From Planctomonas deserti (GTDB taxonomy: Bacteria; Actinomycetota; Actinomycetes; Actinomycetales; Microbacteriaceae), in assembly GCF_003067705.1 (NCBI RefSeq), contig NZ_QANL01000001.1:992001-1056000 (forward strand): DNA of 64,000 nt, in the 5' to 3' direction. Each line of letters opens with the position of its first letter. The first letter of the stretch is position 1. The position numbers were made by a program, and so were the translations under genes. The notes beneath the pieces are model-generated. The model worked only from the letters and a program-made list of their open reading frames with translations, ran no database searches and had not been told where the DNA came from. Below are positions 26,096-35,366 of this stretch, piece after piece.

Positions 26096-27334
26096 TCAGG
26101 CGCGGGCGCGGGGCACCAGGCGCTCGAGCTGGGTCACGTGGCCCGGGTTCAGCTCCTCCAGGCTGGTGACACCCAGCAGGCGCATGGTGCGCTCGATCTC
26201 GGCGCGAAGGATCGCGATCATGCGGTCGACCCCCTCGCGTCCGCCGGCCATCAGGCCGTAGAGGTAGGCGCGGCCGACGAGCGTGAACTTCGCGCCGAGC
26301 GCCACGGACGCGACGATGTCCGCGCCCGACATGATGCCCGTGTCGAGGTGGATCTCGGTGTCCATGCCGACCTCGCGCACCACCTCGGGCAGCAGGTGGA
26401 ACGGGATCGGGGCGCGGTCGAGCTGTCGGCCACCGTGGTTGGACAGGATGATGCCGTCCACGCCCATCGAGGCGAGGCGCTTCGCGTCGTCGACGTTCTG
26501 CACGCCCTTGACCACGACCTTGCCGGGCCACTGGCTCTTGATCCACTCCAGGTCCTCGTAGGTGACCGTCGGGTCGAACATGGTGTTGAGCAGCTCGGCG
26601 ACGGTGCCGGACCAGCGGTCGATCGAGGCGAACGCGAGCGGCTCGGTCGTCAGGAAGTTGATCCACCACGCCGGGCGCGGGATCGCGTTGATGACCGTCT
26701 TCGGGGTCAGCGTCGGGGGAATGGTCATGCCGTTGCGGGTGTCGCGCAGGCGCGCGCCGGCGACCGGGACATCGACGGTGACGAGCAGCGTGTCGAAGCC
26801 CGCCTTCGCCGCGCGGTCCACGAGGGCCATGGAGCGGTCGCGGTCCTTCCACATGTACAGCTGGAACCAGTTCCGGCCGTCCGGGTTCGCGGCCTTCACG
26901 TCCTCGATCGACGCTGTGCCCATGGTCGAGAGGCTGAACGGGATGCCCGCGGCGCCCGCTGCCGCGGCGCCGGCGGCCTCGCCCTCCGTCTGCATCATGC
27001 GGGTGAAGCCGGTGGGCGCGATGCCGAACGGCATGGCGGTGGGGCCGCCGAGCACGATGGACGACGTGTCGACCTTCGAGACGTCACGCAGGATTGAGGG
27101 GTGGAACTCGATGTCGCGGAACGCCTGACGGGCCCGGCGCAGCGACAGCTCCGCCTCAGCCGAGCCGTCCGTGTAGTCGAACGCCGCCTTGGGTGTGCGG
27201 CGCTTGGCGATGGTGCGCAGATCCTCGATGGTCAGCGCGTCCGCGAGCCGGCGCTTCTTCGCGTTCAGGGTCGGCGGCTTGAACTGCATGAGCGGCGCGA
27301 GGTCGCGCGGCTTGGGGATTCTTCTCTCCACCAT
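26096..27334 (-). CDS. lldD: FMN-dependent alpha-hydroxy-acid (L-lactate) dehydrogenase
   Basis: A 412-residue FMN TIM-barrel enzyme that oxidises L-lactate or a related 2-hydroxyacid to the oxo acid. Motifs include [14 protein letters not shown] (start of the barrel), [13 protein letters not shown], the catalytic His (about residue 300) in [10 protein letters not shown], and [19 protein letters not shown] near the phosphate site. AAGGAG 6 bases before ATG 27334 fixes the start, although the frame is open much further upstream. The gene lies 20 bases after the stop of a GntR regulator and forms an operon with it. Lactate made by RhaEW from rhamnose is a plausible substrate (inference). Confidence 0.88.
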   Translation of the reverse strand: MVERRIPKPRDLAPLMQFKPPTLNAKKRRLADALTIEDLRTIAKRRTPKAAFDYTDGSAEAELSLRRARQAFRDIEFHPSILRDVSKVDTSSIVLGGPTAMPFGIAPTGFTRMMQTEGEAAGAAAAGAAGIPFSLSTMGTASIEDVKAANPDGRNWFQLYMWKDRDRSMALVDRAAKAGFDTLLVTVDVPVAGARLRDTRNGMTIPPTLTPKTVINAIPRPAWWINFLTTEPLAFASIDRWSGTVAELLNTMFDPTVTYEDLEWIKSQWPGKVVVKGVQNVDDAKRLASMGVDGIILSNHGGRQLDRAPIPFHLLPEVVREVGMDTEIHLDTGIMSGADIVASVALGAKFTLVGRAYLYGLMAGGREGVDRMIAILRAEIERTMRLLGVTSLEELNPGHVTQLERLVPRARA

Positions 27335-27354
27335 GGTGTTCTCCTTCTTCGTGG

Positions 27355-28122
27355 TCAGGGCTGGGTCAGGCCGAGGTCTCGGTGCTGTCCGGTGAGTTCC
27401 GGCGTTCGGGGGGACAGGTTCGTCTCGGCGTAGTAGCCGGAGATGTGCTGACGGACGGTCGCGCGGGCGGCCGTGGCGTCCCCGGACTCGACCGCCGCGA
27501 GGATGTCGCGGTGCTCCCGCATCAGGCGCGCGGAGGTGTCGGCCCAAGACGGAAGCTGGCGGGCGCCGACGCGCACATAGTGCTCGATGGAGTCGCGCAG
27601 TCCGGCCATCGTGGCCACGATCACCTGGTTGCCCGACGCCTCGGCCAGCGCGAGGTGGAACCGCTGGTCGAGGGCCAGGAACTCGGCGTCCGTCAGACCG
27701 GGGGCCTCCATCGCCGACAGGAGATCGCGGGCCGCGGCGAGGTCGACCGAGGCGGATGCGGCATTCACGGCGTCGGCCAGGTCAGCGACGACCGCGGCCT
27801 CCAGGGCGAGGCGGGTCCTCACGATGTCGTTCACCGCGAATCCGTGCGCGGCGACCTGCAGGCGGAGCAGCGCGGACATCCCCCCGCTCGGCCGGGAGAC
27901 GATGACGGCGCCGGAACTCGGTCCGGAGCCCACCGCCGTGCGGACGAGGCCGAGCACCTCGAGCACCCGCAGGGCCTCGCGCACGCTGGACCGTCCTACG
28001 CCGAGATCGGCGGCGAGGGTGCGCTCGGGTGGGAGGCGGTCCCCGGGTGAGAGGCGGCCGGAGAGCAGGTCGCTCTCGACCGACTCGAGCACCAGGCGCC
28101 ACGCGCGACGGTCCTCGGCCAT
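27355..28122 (-). CDS. GntR/FadR family regulator of the lactate operon (LldR-like)
   Basis: A 255-residue regulator. It has an N-terminal winged HTH ([33 protein letters not shown]) and a C-terminal FCD domain (about 95-235) with the metal-binding-type Asp/His positions ([23 protein letters not shown]). It is the first gene of the GntR-lldD operon. Upstream lie two perfect TGGTCAGACCA palindromes, the type of site LldR/FadR-like regulators bind (TGGTnnnACCA), so autoregulation and lactate-responsive control of lldD are likely. Confidence 0.88.
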   Translation of the reverse strand: MAEDRRAWRLVLESVESDLLSGRLSPGDRLPPERTLAADLGVGRSSVREALRVLEVLGLVRTAVGSGPSSGAVIVSRPSGGMSALLRLQVAAHGFAVNDIVRTRLALEAAVVADLADAVNAASASVDLAAARDLLSAMEAPGLTDAEFLALDQRFHLALAEASGNQVIVATMAGLRDSIEHYVRVGARQLPSWADTSARLMREHRDILAAVESGDATAARATVRQHISGYYAETNLSPRTPELTGQHRDLGLTQP

Positions 28123-28160
28123 GCCGCCTCCTCGCGTCGTTTCTGCTGTCCTTGTGCTGT

Positions 28161-28185
28161 GGTCAGACCACTGTGGTCAGACCAC
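28161..28185 (-). promoter_or_regulatory. Two perfect TGGTCAGACCA operators
   Basis: Copies lie at 28161-28171 and 28175-28185, centres 14 bases apart and 40-60 bases upstream of the GntR start. The TGGTnnnACCA core is the established binding pattern of FadR-subfamily GntR regulators such as LldR. Confidence 0.8.
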
Positions 28186-28337
28186 AGCATACCGAGCGGA
28201 GGGAGCGTCGTCCATGGTGACGGGCTACGTGCAGGGCGCCAGCCGCTGCTCGAGGAATTTTTAACGGTGAGGCTGTTCCACCGCGGCCGGGCTGTGGCAG
28301 AATCGCGACACATTTCGGTCTCAGAGCGAGGGTGCTC

Positions 28338-30830
28338 ATGACACAGACAGAGAATCGACCGACGGAGGACGGGCAGCCCGGATTCCCGCTGCTGGCCGGG
28401 TTGCCGTCGCTCTCCGGATTCACGTCGCTTCCCGGATCCCCCGGGCAGGCGCAGGCGACGTCATCACCACCGGGATCGTCGGTGTCCCCTCCTCCCGTCG
28501 CACAGCCGCCCCTCGGCGCCGCCGTCGGAGAGAACGGTCAGGTCACCGGCGCCCCGGGGCCGGGGGCGGCCGCGGTCGGGGGCGACGAGGCGTGGTCCAC
28601 CCGCTTCGGCGCGACGAACGTGGGCAGCCGCCCCGAGGTCGTCGCGGTCGCCGGGGACACCGTCTACATCGGCGGCGACTTCGCCGGGCCGATGGCGGGC
28701 ATGCCCGAGGGCACCTACAACCGGGTCGCGGCGTGGGACGGCGTCGCGTGGCAGCGGATGGGCGCGGGCCTCGACGGGATCGTGCACGCGATCGCCGTGG
28801 TCGGGCAGGACGTGTATGTGGGCGGCGACTTCTCCATAGCGGGCGGCAAGGCCGTGGCGAATCATCTCGCCCGCTGGGACGGCACCGCCTGGTTCCCGGT
28901 CGCGGGCGGTGTGAGCAACAGCGAGACCCCCACGATCGCCACCGTGCGGGGCCTGGCGAGTGACGGGCAGCGGCTCTACGTGGCGGGGGTGTTCGACTCC
29001 GTCGGCAGCGGCGCCGCGGCCGTGCAGGCCCGGGGGTTCGCCGTGCTCGATCTTCGGACGGGCGCGTGGTCCTCTCCGGAGGGCGGGCTCGGCTTCCTCG
29101 GCCGCCAGGGAGAGGGGCGGGTTGTCGCGGTGCTCGCCGGTCAGGTCTACGTCGGCGGGTACTTCGACGCGGCGGGCTCCGTGCCGGCGTCCTCCCTCGC
29201 CGCGCTGGATCCCGGGACCGGAACCTGGAGCGCCATCGGGGAAGGTATCCGGAGCGGCGAGTTCGTGGGCTCCGTCGACAGCCTCGCGGTGGACGAGGCG
29301 TCGGCCACCCTGTTCATCGGCGGCACCTTCACCTCGGCGGGGCCGGTGGCCACGTCCGGAGTGGCGACCCTGACGGGCGGCACCTACGGCAGCCTCGGCG
29401 CCTTCCTCCGGTTCGGGGATGCGTCGACCGCCGGCGTCTTCGCCCTCGCGTTCGCCGGGGGCCGCCTCTACGCCGGCGGCGAGTTCACGGCCGCGGGCAA
29501 CGCTGCCGCGTCGCACTGGGCGGTCCACGACGGCGCCGAGTGGTCCGTCCCCGGCGAGGGCGTCGACAACGTCGTTCGCGGCCTGGCCGCGTACGGCGAC
29601 TCCGTGGTGGTGGTCGGCGACTTCCAGTACTCGGGTGCCTTCCGGCTGTCCTATGGCGGCATCTGGACGGGCGCCGGCTGGGCGACCTTCGGCCAGGGGC
29701 TGTCCTACGACCCCTACGCGGACGGGAACGTCTACGCGCTCCTCGCCACGGAGTCCGGCGTCGTGGCGGGCGGCTACTTCGACCAGGCAGGGCCGGTGAC
29801 CGTCGGATCCATCGCGACCTGGACCGGGTCCGAGTGGCAGGCCATGGCGGGCGGGCTGCGGGGCGTGAACGCCCTCGCCCAGGTCTACGCGATGGCGCGG
29901 CTCGGCGGGGACCTCTACGTGACCGGATCCTTCGCCACCGCGGGCGCGGGCACCGCGGCCAACATCGCGCGCTGGGACGGCACGTCATGGTCGTCGCTCG
30001 GCAGCGGTCTCAACGGCACCGGATACGCGCTCGCCGTGCTGGGCGGCCGGCTGTACGTCGGCGGCCGGTTCTCGGCGGCGGGCACGACGGCCGCAAACGG
30101 CGTCGCCGTCTGGGACCCGGCCACGTCGACGTGGAGCGCCCTCGGCAACGCGCCCGCGTACGACGACGCCGTGCTCGGGCTCGCCGCCATCGGCGACCGC
30201 CACCTCCTGATCGGCGGCAAGTTCCACGCCTTCCGTGCGGGCGGCCGCGACCTGATCCGTGGCCTCAACGGACTGACCGCCTTCGACACCCAAGCGGAGA
30301 TCACGCCGGATGCGCCGCTGGACGGGTACCTCCTGCTGGCGGGGGTGCAGCAGTCGAGCGGTCCGGGCACCGTCCGGGCCCTGCACGTGCACGGCGGCGA
30401 CCTCTACATCGGTGGGACCTTCGACACGGCGGGCGTGCTGCAGCTCGGCGACCCGCCCCAGCTCGGCTTTTCCGCCCGCAACCTCGCGGTGTGGCATTTC
30501 GCGACCGATGGCAGCTGGGAGACCCCGGGCGGCACCGACGAGCCGGTCATGGCGCTGACGACCATCGACGGCGCGCAGGTGGTGATCGGCGGTTGGTTCG
30601 GCGCGGCCGGACCCATCGCGGCGTCCGGGGTGGCGGTGTTCGAGCCGGGAACGGGCTCCTGGTCCGCGCTCGGCAGCGGCATCGGTCCGGGAGAGCGCGG
30701 CGTCCGGCACGGCGAGGCGCTGGCCCAGGGCGCCGCGAGCGGACTGTGGGTGGGCGGCACGTTCAACACGGCGGGTGGCGTGCCCAACTGTTCGATCGCC
30801 CTCTGGACCGCGACGGCGACGCCGGGCTGA
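28338..30830 (+). CDS. Large beta-propeller-like repeat protein without signal peptide
   Basis: An 830-residue protein. The first about 85 residues are Pro/Gly/Ser-rich and disordered. From about 90 to the end there are some 14-16 short repeats of the form (L/V)Y(V/I)GG-F--AG----A-WDG--W--LG-G, as in Kelch or delta-60-type propellers. The number of repeats would allow two or more propellers. No signal peptide, membrane helix or sorting motif is seen, which is unusual because such repeats are usually on secreted proteins. AGGG 6 bases before ATG 28338 favours this start over the GTG at 28332. It is followed by four REP-like elements. Function unknown. Confidence 0.65.
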   Translation: MTQTENRPTEDGQPGFPLLAGLPSLSGFTSLPGSPGQAQATSSPPGSSVSPPPVAQPPLGAAVGENGQVTGAPGPGAAAVGGDEAWSTRFGATNVGSRPEVVAVAGDTVYIGGDFAGPMAGMPEGTYNRVAAWDGVAWQRMGAGLDGIVHAIAVVGQDVYVGGDFSIAGGKAVANHLARWDGTAWFPVAGGVSNSETPTIATVRGLASDGQRLYVAGVFDSVGSGAAAVQARGFAVLDLRTGAWSSPEGGLGFLGRQGEGRVVAVLAGQVYVGGYFDAAGSVPASSLAALDPGTGTWSAIGEGIRSGEFVGSVDSLAVDEASATLFIGGTFTSAGPVATSGVATLTGGTYGSLGAFLRFGDASTAGVFALAFAGGRLYAGGEFTAAGNAAASHWAVHDGAEWSVPGEGVDNVVRGLAAYGDSVVVVGDFQYSGAFRLSYGGIWTGAGWATFGQGLSYDPYADGNVYALLATESGVVAGGYFDQAGPVTVGSIATWTGSEWQAMAGGLRGVNALAQVYAMARLGGDLYVTGSFATAGAGTAANIARWDGTSWSSLGSGLNGTGYALAVLGGRLYVGGRFSAAGTTAANGVAVWDPATSTWSALGNAPAYDDAVLGLAAIGDRHLLIGGKFHAFRAGGRDLIRGLNGLTAFDTQAEITPDAPLDGYLLLAGVQQSSGPGTVRALHVHGGDLYIGGTFDTAGVLQLGDPPQLGFSARNLAVWHFATDGSWETPGGTDEPVMALTTIDGAQVVIGGWFGAAGPIAASGVAVFEPGTGSWSALGSGIGPGERGVRHGEALAQGAASGLWVGGTFNTAGGVPNCSIALWTATATPG

Positions 30831-30839
30831 CGCCGGACA

Positions 30840-31021
30840 CGGCGACGTCCATCACGGTCCCTGAGCCTGCCGAAGGGACGGAAGCCGTATCCGGAGCACC
30901 GAGCGTCGCTTCGACGGGCTCAGCGACCGTGGGCGACTCGGCGACGTCCATCACGGTCCCTGAGCCTGTCGAGGGACGGAAGCCGGACCACCGAGCGTCG
31001 CTTCGACGGGCTCAGCGACCG
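30840..31021. repeat. Two tandem inverted REP pairs
   Basis: Forward cores lie at 30855-30877 and 30954-30975, reverse cores at 30909-30929 and 31001-31021. The flank CGGCGACGTCCATCACGG and the loop ACGGAAGCCG recur, so a unit of about 99 bases is duplicated. The array separates two convergent genes. Confidence 0.85.
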
Positions 31022-31050
31022 TGAGCCGCGTCCGTTGACGCGCGGCTGGG

Positions 31051-32079
31051 TCAGCGGTCGAAGCGGACGAGGACCTTGCCCGCCGTGCCGTCGCGGCCCG
31101 CAAGCGCGGTGAAGGTCGCGTCCGCATCTTCCGGGGCGACCTCGCGGCTGATGAGCTCGCCGATCTCGTCGCCGCCGCCGGCCACGAGCGCCGCCGCGTC
31201 CGCGAAGTCCGCGGCGGAGTAGGTGAAGCTGCCGACGATCGTGCGCTCCTCGGTGCTGATGCGGTAGGCGTCCAGATCGAGCCGCCGCGCGCCCATGCCG
31301 ACGAGGCAGACGCTGCCGCCGAACTCGGTCGCGTTCAGGGCGTCGGCCACCGTCACCGAGATGCCGACCGCGTCGAGGGCGACGGGCACCGGGCCGCCGT
31401 GCGTCTCGAGGAAGGCGAGGATGGAGCCCGCCTCGGGGTCCATGGCCGTGGCGCCGAGCCGCTCGCAGAGCGCACGCCTCGCCGGGTCGACCTCGCTCAC
31501 GAACACCGTCCGCACCCCCTCGAGCCGCAGCGCGAGCACGACAGACTGCCCGATCGGGCCGCCGCCCACCACGAGCGCGCGGGAGTGCTCGGCCGCCCGC
31601 ACCCGGCGCACGGCGTGCAGGGCGACGGCGAGCGGCTCCACGAGGGCGCCCCGCTCGATGGGCATGTCGTCGGGCAGCGGGACGATGTTCCGCGCGGGCA
31701 CGACGAGGTAGTCGGCGAACGCCGCCGGGATCTCCGGCGCGACCCCGATGACGGTCTTGTTCGGGCTGTGCTGCTCGCGGCCGGCGAAAGCCTCGGCGTC
31801 CTCGACCGGCAGCACGACCGGGTTGAACGTGGCCGGCTGGCCGACGGCGAGCCCGCTCCCCTCGACCCCCGGCCCGAGCGCGGCCACGGTGCCGACGGAC
31901 TCGTGCCCCATCACCTGGCCGGGGACGCGGCGCCCGTTCGCGCCGGTGTAGCCGTGGATGTCCGAGCCGCAGATGCCGGTCGCGACGACGCGCAGGAGCA
32001 CCTCGCCCTCACCGGGGCTGGGGATCTCGCGTTCCTCGAGCACGAGCTCGCCCATCTTCCGCAGTACCAGTGCCCGCAT
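31051..32079 (-). CDS. Zinc-type medium-chain alcohol/polyol dehydrogenase
   Basis: A 342-residue MDR-family enzyme. The catalytic zinc ligands are visible (Cys in GICGSDIHGY, His-Glu in GHESVG). The Rossmann fold carries ALVVGGGPIGQSVVLAL near residue 170. The C-terminal part (GTAGKVLVRF) is typical of sorbitol/threonine-dehydrogenase-like enzymes. The four-cysteine structural zinc loop normally found near residues 90-110 is absent and is replaced by PVEDAEAFAGREQHSPNK, so this is a variant without the second zinc. The substrate is unknown. ATG 32079 is used. The frame is open upstream, but that part overlaps the regulator gene. Confidence 0.85.
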   Translation of the reverse strand: MRALVLRKMGELVLEEREIPSPGEGEVLLRVVATGICGSDIHGYTGANGRRVPGQVMGHESVGTVAALGPGVEGSGLAVGQPATFNPVVLPVEDAEAFAGREQHSPNKTVIGVAPEIPAAFADYLVVPARNIVPLPDDMPIERGALVEPLAVALHAVRRVRAAEHSRALVVGGGPIGQSVVLALRLEGVRTVFVSEVDPARRALCERLGATAMDPEAGSILAFLETHGGPVPVALDAVGISVTVADALNATEFGGSVCLVGMGARRLDLDAYRISTEERTIVGSFTYSAADFADAAALVAGGGDEIGELISREVAPEDADATFTALAGRDGTAGKVLVRFDR

Positions 32080-32146
32080 GCTGCTTCGCTCCCGTCGGCT
32101 CGTCCTCGATCCACGGCACAGGCTACCGGCCCGGGGTTGTAACGGG

Positions 32147-33037
32147 TCAGCCGGCCGATCCGGGCGCGGACCCGGCCGCGGGCTCCTGGGCGGCCGGCAG
32201 GGCAGACGACGTGAACAGCTCGAGACCGGTGACACGCAGCAGGTCGAGCCTGGCCTCGTCCGCGCTCCCCGGTGCGACCGTGTACACGACGACGCGGAGG
32301 TCGCCGTCGGGCACCGAGAGTGTGTCGCAGTCCACCGTGATCGGTCCCGCGGCGGTGCCGGTGTACGTCTTGCGGCTCGAACGGTGTTCCGCGACCCTCG
32401 CCCCGGCCCAGTGCCGCTCGAACTCGGGCGACTCCGCGCGCAGCCGGGACACGAGCCGCGCCAGCCGACCGTCCTGCGGATACCGCCCGACGGCCGCGCG
32501 CAGGTCCGCCGCAAGGTCGGCCGGGAACGCGCGCTCGTGCTCGTCGTCGAACTCCACGCCGTCGTGACCCAGCATGAAGTGCCGCCAGACCAGGTTGCGC
32601 TCGAGGCCCACGTAGCAGGACGGGTCGCCGTGCATCGCCGACCACAGCGGGTTCCAGGCGACGATGTCGTGCGCCGCGGTGAACACCGCAAGCGGCACGT
32701 CGGGAAGCCGATCGAGGATGCGCTGCACGCCCGGTGTGATGTGCTGCGGCACCACCCCGCGCGACGGAGGAGCGGCCCCCGCGGCCCGATAGAGGTGGTC
32801 CCGCTCCGTCTCGGTCAGCCGCAGCGCCACCGCGAGCGCTCCGAGCAGCTGGGGCGAGGGATGCGTCGCACGGCCCTGCTCGAGCCGCACGATGTAGTCG
32901 ACGCTCACGCCGGCGAGCGCGGCGAGCTCCTCGCGGCGGAGGCCCGCGGTGCGCCGGCCGGCGCCGGCGGGCAGCCCCACCTCGGCGGGGCTCACGCGCT
33001 CGCGCCAGGAGCGGAGCACTGTGGCGAATTCACTCAT
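32147..33037 (-). CDS. XRE family regulator with MmyB-like ligand-binding domain
   Basis: A 296-residue regulator. An N-terminal HTH (GLRREELAALAGVSVDYIVRLEQGRATHPSPQLLGALA) is followed by the MmyB-type sensory domain (AAHDIVAWNPLWSAMHGD and FMLGHDGVEF patterns, about 115-270), which binds small or fatty-acid-like ligands in known members. Such regulators are commonly divergent from a single SDR gene, exactly as here, and usually control it. The Ala/Pro-rich tail of about 15 residues is variable. The 101-base intergenic region contains no obvious dyad. Confidence 0.88.
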   Translation of the reverse strand: MSEFATVLRSWRERVSPAEVGLPAGAGRRTAGLRREELAALAGVSVDYIVRLEQGRATHPSPQLLGALAVALRLTETERDHLYRAAGAAPPSRGVVPQHITPGVQRILDRLPDVPLAVFTAAHDIVAWNPLWSAMHGDPSCYVGLERNLVWRHFMLGHDGVEFDDEHERAFPADLAADLRAAVGRYPQDGRLARLVSRLRAESPEFERHWAGARVAEHRSSRKTYTGTAAGPITVDCDTLSVPDGDLRVVVYTVAPGSADEARLDLLRVTGLELFTSSALPAAQEPAAGSAPGSAG

Positions 33038-33138
33038 GTGCCCATCCTGCGGCCTCCGGCGGCCGGGATCCTGGTACTCGCAGTCCCCCCGACAGTCGGT
33101 GCCTGGGGGATGTCATGTCCCGCACCCAGGATGAGGAC

Positions 33139-33819
33139 ATGACCACAACACTCATCACCGGGGCCAACAGAAGCCTCGGCCTCGAAACCGCCCGCCGTCT
33201 CATCGAGGCCGGCCACACCGTGTACGCCGGCATGCGGGATCCCGCCTCGGGCGACGCCGCGCGCTCCCTCGGCGCGGAGGTCGTCGCGCTCGATGTGACC
33301 GACGAGGCCAGCGTCACCGCCGCGCTCTCCGCACTGCCGGAACTCGACGTGCTCGTGAACAACGCCGGCATCCTCGGCACCTCCTACGGCGTCGACGACC
33401 TGGACGCCGAGAGGATGCTGCAGGTGCTCGACACGAACGTGCTCGGCATCGTCCGGGTCACGCAGGCGGCCCTGCCGCTGCTGCGCCGCTCCGCCAACCC
33501 GGTCGTCGTGAACGTCGCGTCCGGCGTCGGCTGGCCGCGGTTCCTCGTCACCGAGGGCCGCGACGAGTACCCCGTGCCCATGATCCCGTACCCGGCGTCC
33601 AAGGCCGCGGTCATCGCGCTCACGGTGCAGTACGCGAAGAACCTGCCCGCCTTCCGGATCAACGTGAGTGACCCCGGCTACACCGCCACCGACTTCAACG
33701 GGCACGGCGGGCACCAGACGGTGACCGAGGGCACTGACGCGACCGTCGCGCTCGCCCTCGTTGGACCGGACGGGCCGACCGGCGAGTTCCACGACCGGAC
33801 CGGGCGCATCGACTACTGA
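33139..33819 (+). CDS. SDR family NAD(P)-dependent oxidoreductase
   Basis: A 226-residue classical SDR. The cofactor motif GANRSLG is at residues 8-14, NNAGILG is near residue 75 and the active-site Tyr-Lys is in YPASKAAV (near 155). A Ser in NVASG precedes it. The terminal segment (GHGGHQTVTEGTDATVALAL) is typical of small SDRs regulated by MmyB-type XRE proteins. ATG 33139 is preferred because an AGGA-type site precedes it and the fold starts at once. The longer frame adds eight non-conserved residues. Substrate unknown. Confidence 0.88.
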   Translation: MTTTLITGANRSLGLETARRLIEAGHTVYAGMRDPASGDAARSLGAEVVALDVTDEASVTAALSALPELDVLVNNAGILGTSYGVDDLDAERMLQVLDTNVLGIVRVTQAALPLLRRSANPVVVNVASGVGWPRFLVTEGRDEYPVPMIPYPASKAAVIALTVQYAKNLPAFRINVSDPGYTATDFNGHGGHQTVTEGTDATVALALVGPDGPTGEFHDRTGRIDY

Positions 33820-33851
33820 CCGCCGACCGGCCCGGCGCACGCTCCGCTACG

Positions 33852-33917
33852 CCCCTGAGGTGCCCATTTCGGACCCGGATATGGCCCGGGAGCAGCCGAA
33901 TCGGGCACCTCAGAGGG
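33852..33917. repeat. Long inverted repeat at the SDR/rhaB convergent junction
   Basis: CCCCTGAGGTGCCCATTTCGG (split: CCCCTGAGGTGCCC + ATTTCGG) pairs with CCGAATCGGGCACCTCAGAGGG (split: CCGAATCGGG + CACCTCAGAGGG). The loop itself contains CCCGG/CCCGGG. The core CTGAGGTGCCnAnTTCGG is shared with the repeat at 25997-26079. Confidence 0.8.
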
Positions 33918-33935
33918 TGTGCGAGGAGAGACGCG

Positions 33936-35366
33936 TCAGCGGGTGCGGGCGGGGCGGGCGCGGGGCTCGTAGCGGAGCGGCGGATGCGTCGCGCGCACCA
34001 GCGCCCGCAGCGCCTCGAGGTCGCCCGTCAGCTCGCCCAGGGCGCGCGCCTGCACGAGCACGTTGCCGAGCGCCGTGGCCTCGACCGGACCGGCGAGGAC
34101 CGGGAGCCCACTCCGGTCCGCCGTGAGCTGACAGAGCAGCGCGTTCTGGGCGCCGCCACCGACGATGTGGATGACGTCGACCGTCGTGCCGGACAGCTCG
34201 GCCGTCGTGTGCGCGCACTCGGCGAATGCTGTGGCGAGCGACGAGAGGATGCTGCGCACGAGCCCGGCGCGGCCCTTCGGTGCGGGTACGCCGCGCTCGC
34301 CGAACCACTCCGCGATCCGCGCGGGCATGTCGCCGGGCGGCAGGAAGCGCGGATCGTTCGCATCGAAGACCGGCACCTCGTCGGTCACCTCGGCGGCGGC
34401 CGCGAGGAGCGCGGGCAGGTCGACGGCCTCTCCCGCCCGCTCCCAGGTGCGCACGGACTCGCTGAGCAGCCACAGTCCCATGACGTTGTGCAGGTATCGG
34501 GTGCGCCCGTCCACGCCGCCCTCGTTCGTGAAGTTGGCCGCCCGGCCCGCCTCGCTGAGCACGGGCTCGTCGAGCTCGACGCCGACGAGCCCCCACGTGC
34601 CGCAGCTGACGTAGGCGAAGTTCCTGCCCTCGGCGGGCACCGCCACGACGGCGGATGCCGTGTCGTGCGACCCCACCGCCACGACCCGCGCCGACGCGAG
34701 GCCGGTCTCGGCGGCGACATCGGGGGAGAGCGGGCCGATCGTCGACCCGGCGTCGACGAGCTCCGCGAGCAGGGCGCGCGGCAGGCCGAGGCGCGCGATC
34801 AGCCCGTCGTTCCACCCCCCTGTGCCGAGGTCGAGCAGCCCGGTCGTGGATGCGTTCGTGCGCTCGGTGACGCGCCTGCCCGTGAGCCAGAACGCGAGCA
34901 GGTCGGGGATGAGCAGGAGGGAGTCCGCGACTCCCCGCACGGCGTCGTCCTCCGCGGCCAGCTGGTACAGCGTGTTGAACGGGAGGAACTGCAGCCCGTT
35001 CGTCGCGTACAGCTCGGCGGGGGAGACGAGCGCGTGCGTGCGCTCGACCCCGCTCGCCGTGCGGCCGTCCCGGTAGTGGTACGGCTCGCCGAGCAGCCGG
35101 TCGCCGTGCAGCAGCCCGTAGTCGACCGCCCACGAGTCGATGCCCACGCTGGCGAGCGCCGGCTCCTGTCGCGCGGCCGCCGTCAGCCCGGTCAGCACGT
35201 TCCGGTACAGCTCGACGATGTTCCAGTGCAGCCCGTCCGGCATCCGCACGGGAAGGTTCGGGAACCGGGCGAGCGGGGTGAGGGACAGCTCGTCCGGGCC
35301 GACCCGCCCGAGCATCACCCTGCCGCTCGTCGCGCCGAGGTCGACGGCGACGACGGCGGCCGTCAT
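33936..35366 (-). CDS. rhaB: Rhamnulokinase
   Basis: A 476-residue FGGY-family sugar kinase that phosphorylates L-rhamnulose. N-terminal ATPase motif VVAVDLGATSGRVMLG (residues 4-19), then GLHWNIVELYRNVL. The Asp in SVGIDSWAVDYGLL is the expected catalytic or sugar-contacting region, and YHYRDGRT follows. The C-terminal half has SCGTWGLVGVELDEP and the HIVGGGAQNALLCQLTADRSG nucleotide-site block. The last gene of the operon, its ATG overlaps the rhaEW stop (ATGA at 35363-35366). Confidence 0.95.
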   Translation of the reverse strand: MTAAVVAVDLGATSGRVMLGRVGPDELSLTPLARFPNLPVRMPDGLHWNIVELYRNVLTGLTAAARQEPALASVGIDSWAVDYGLLHGDRLLGEPYHYRDGRTASGVERTHALVSPAELYATNGLQFLPFNTLYQLAAEDDAVRGVADSLLLIPDLLAFWLTGRRVTERTNASTTGLLDLGTGGWNDGLIARLGLPRALLAELVDAGSTIGPLSPDVAAETGLASARVVAVGSHDTASAVVAVPAEGRNFAYVSCGTWGLVGVELDEPVLSEAGRAANFTNEGGVDGRTRYLHNVMGLWLLSESVRTWERAGEAVDLPALLAAAAEVTDEVPVFDANDPRFLPPGDMPARIAEWFGERGVPAPKGRAGLVRSILSSLATAFAECAHTTAELSGTTVDVIHIVGGGAQNALLCQLTADRSGLPVLAGPVEATALGNVLVQARALGELTGDLEALRALVRATHPPLRYEPRARPARTR

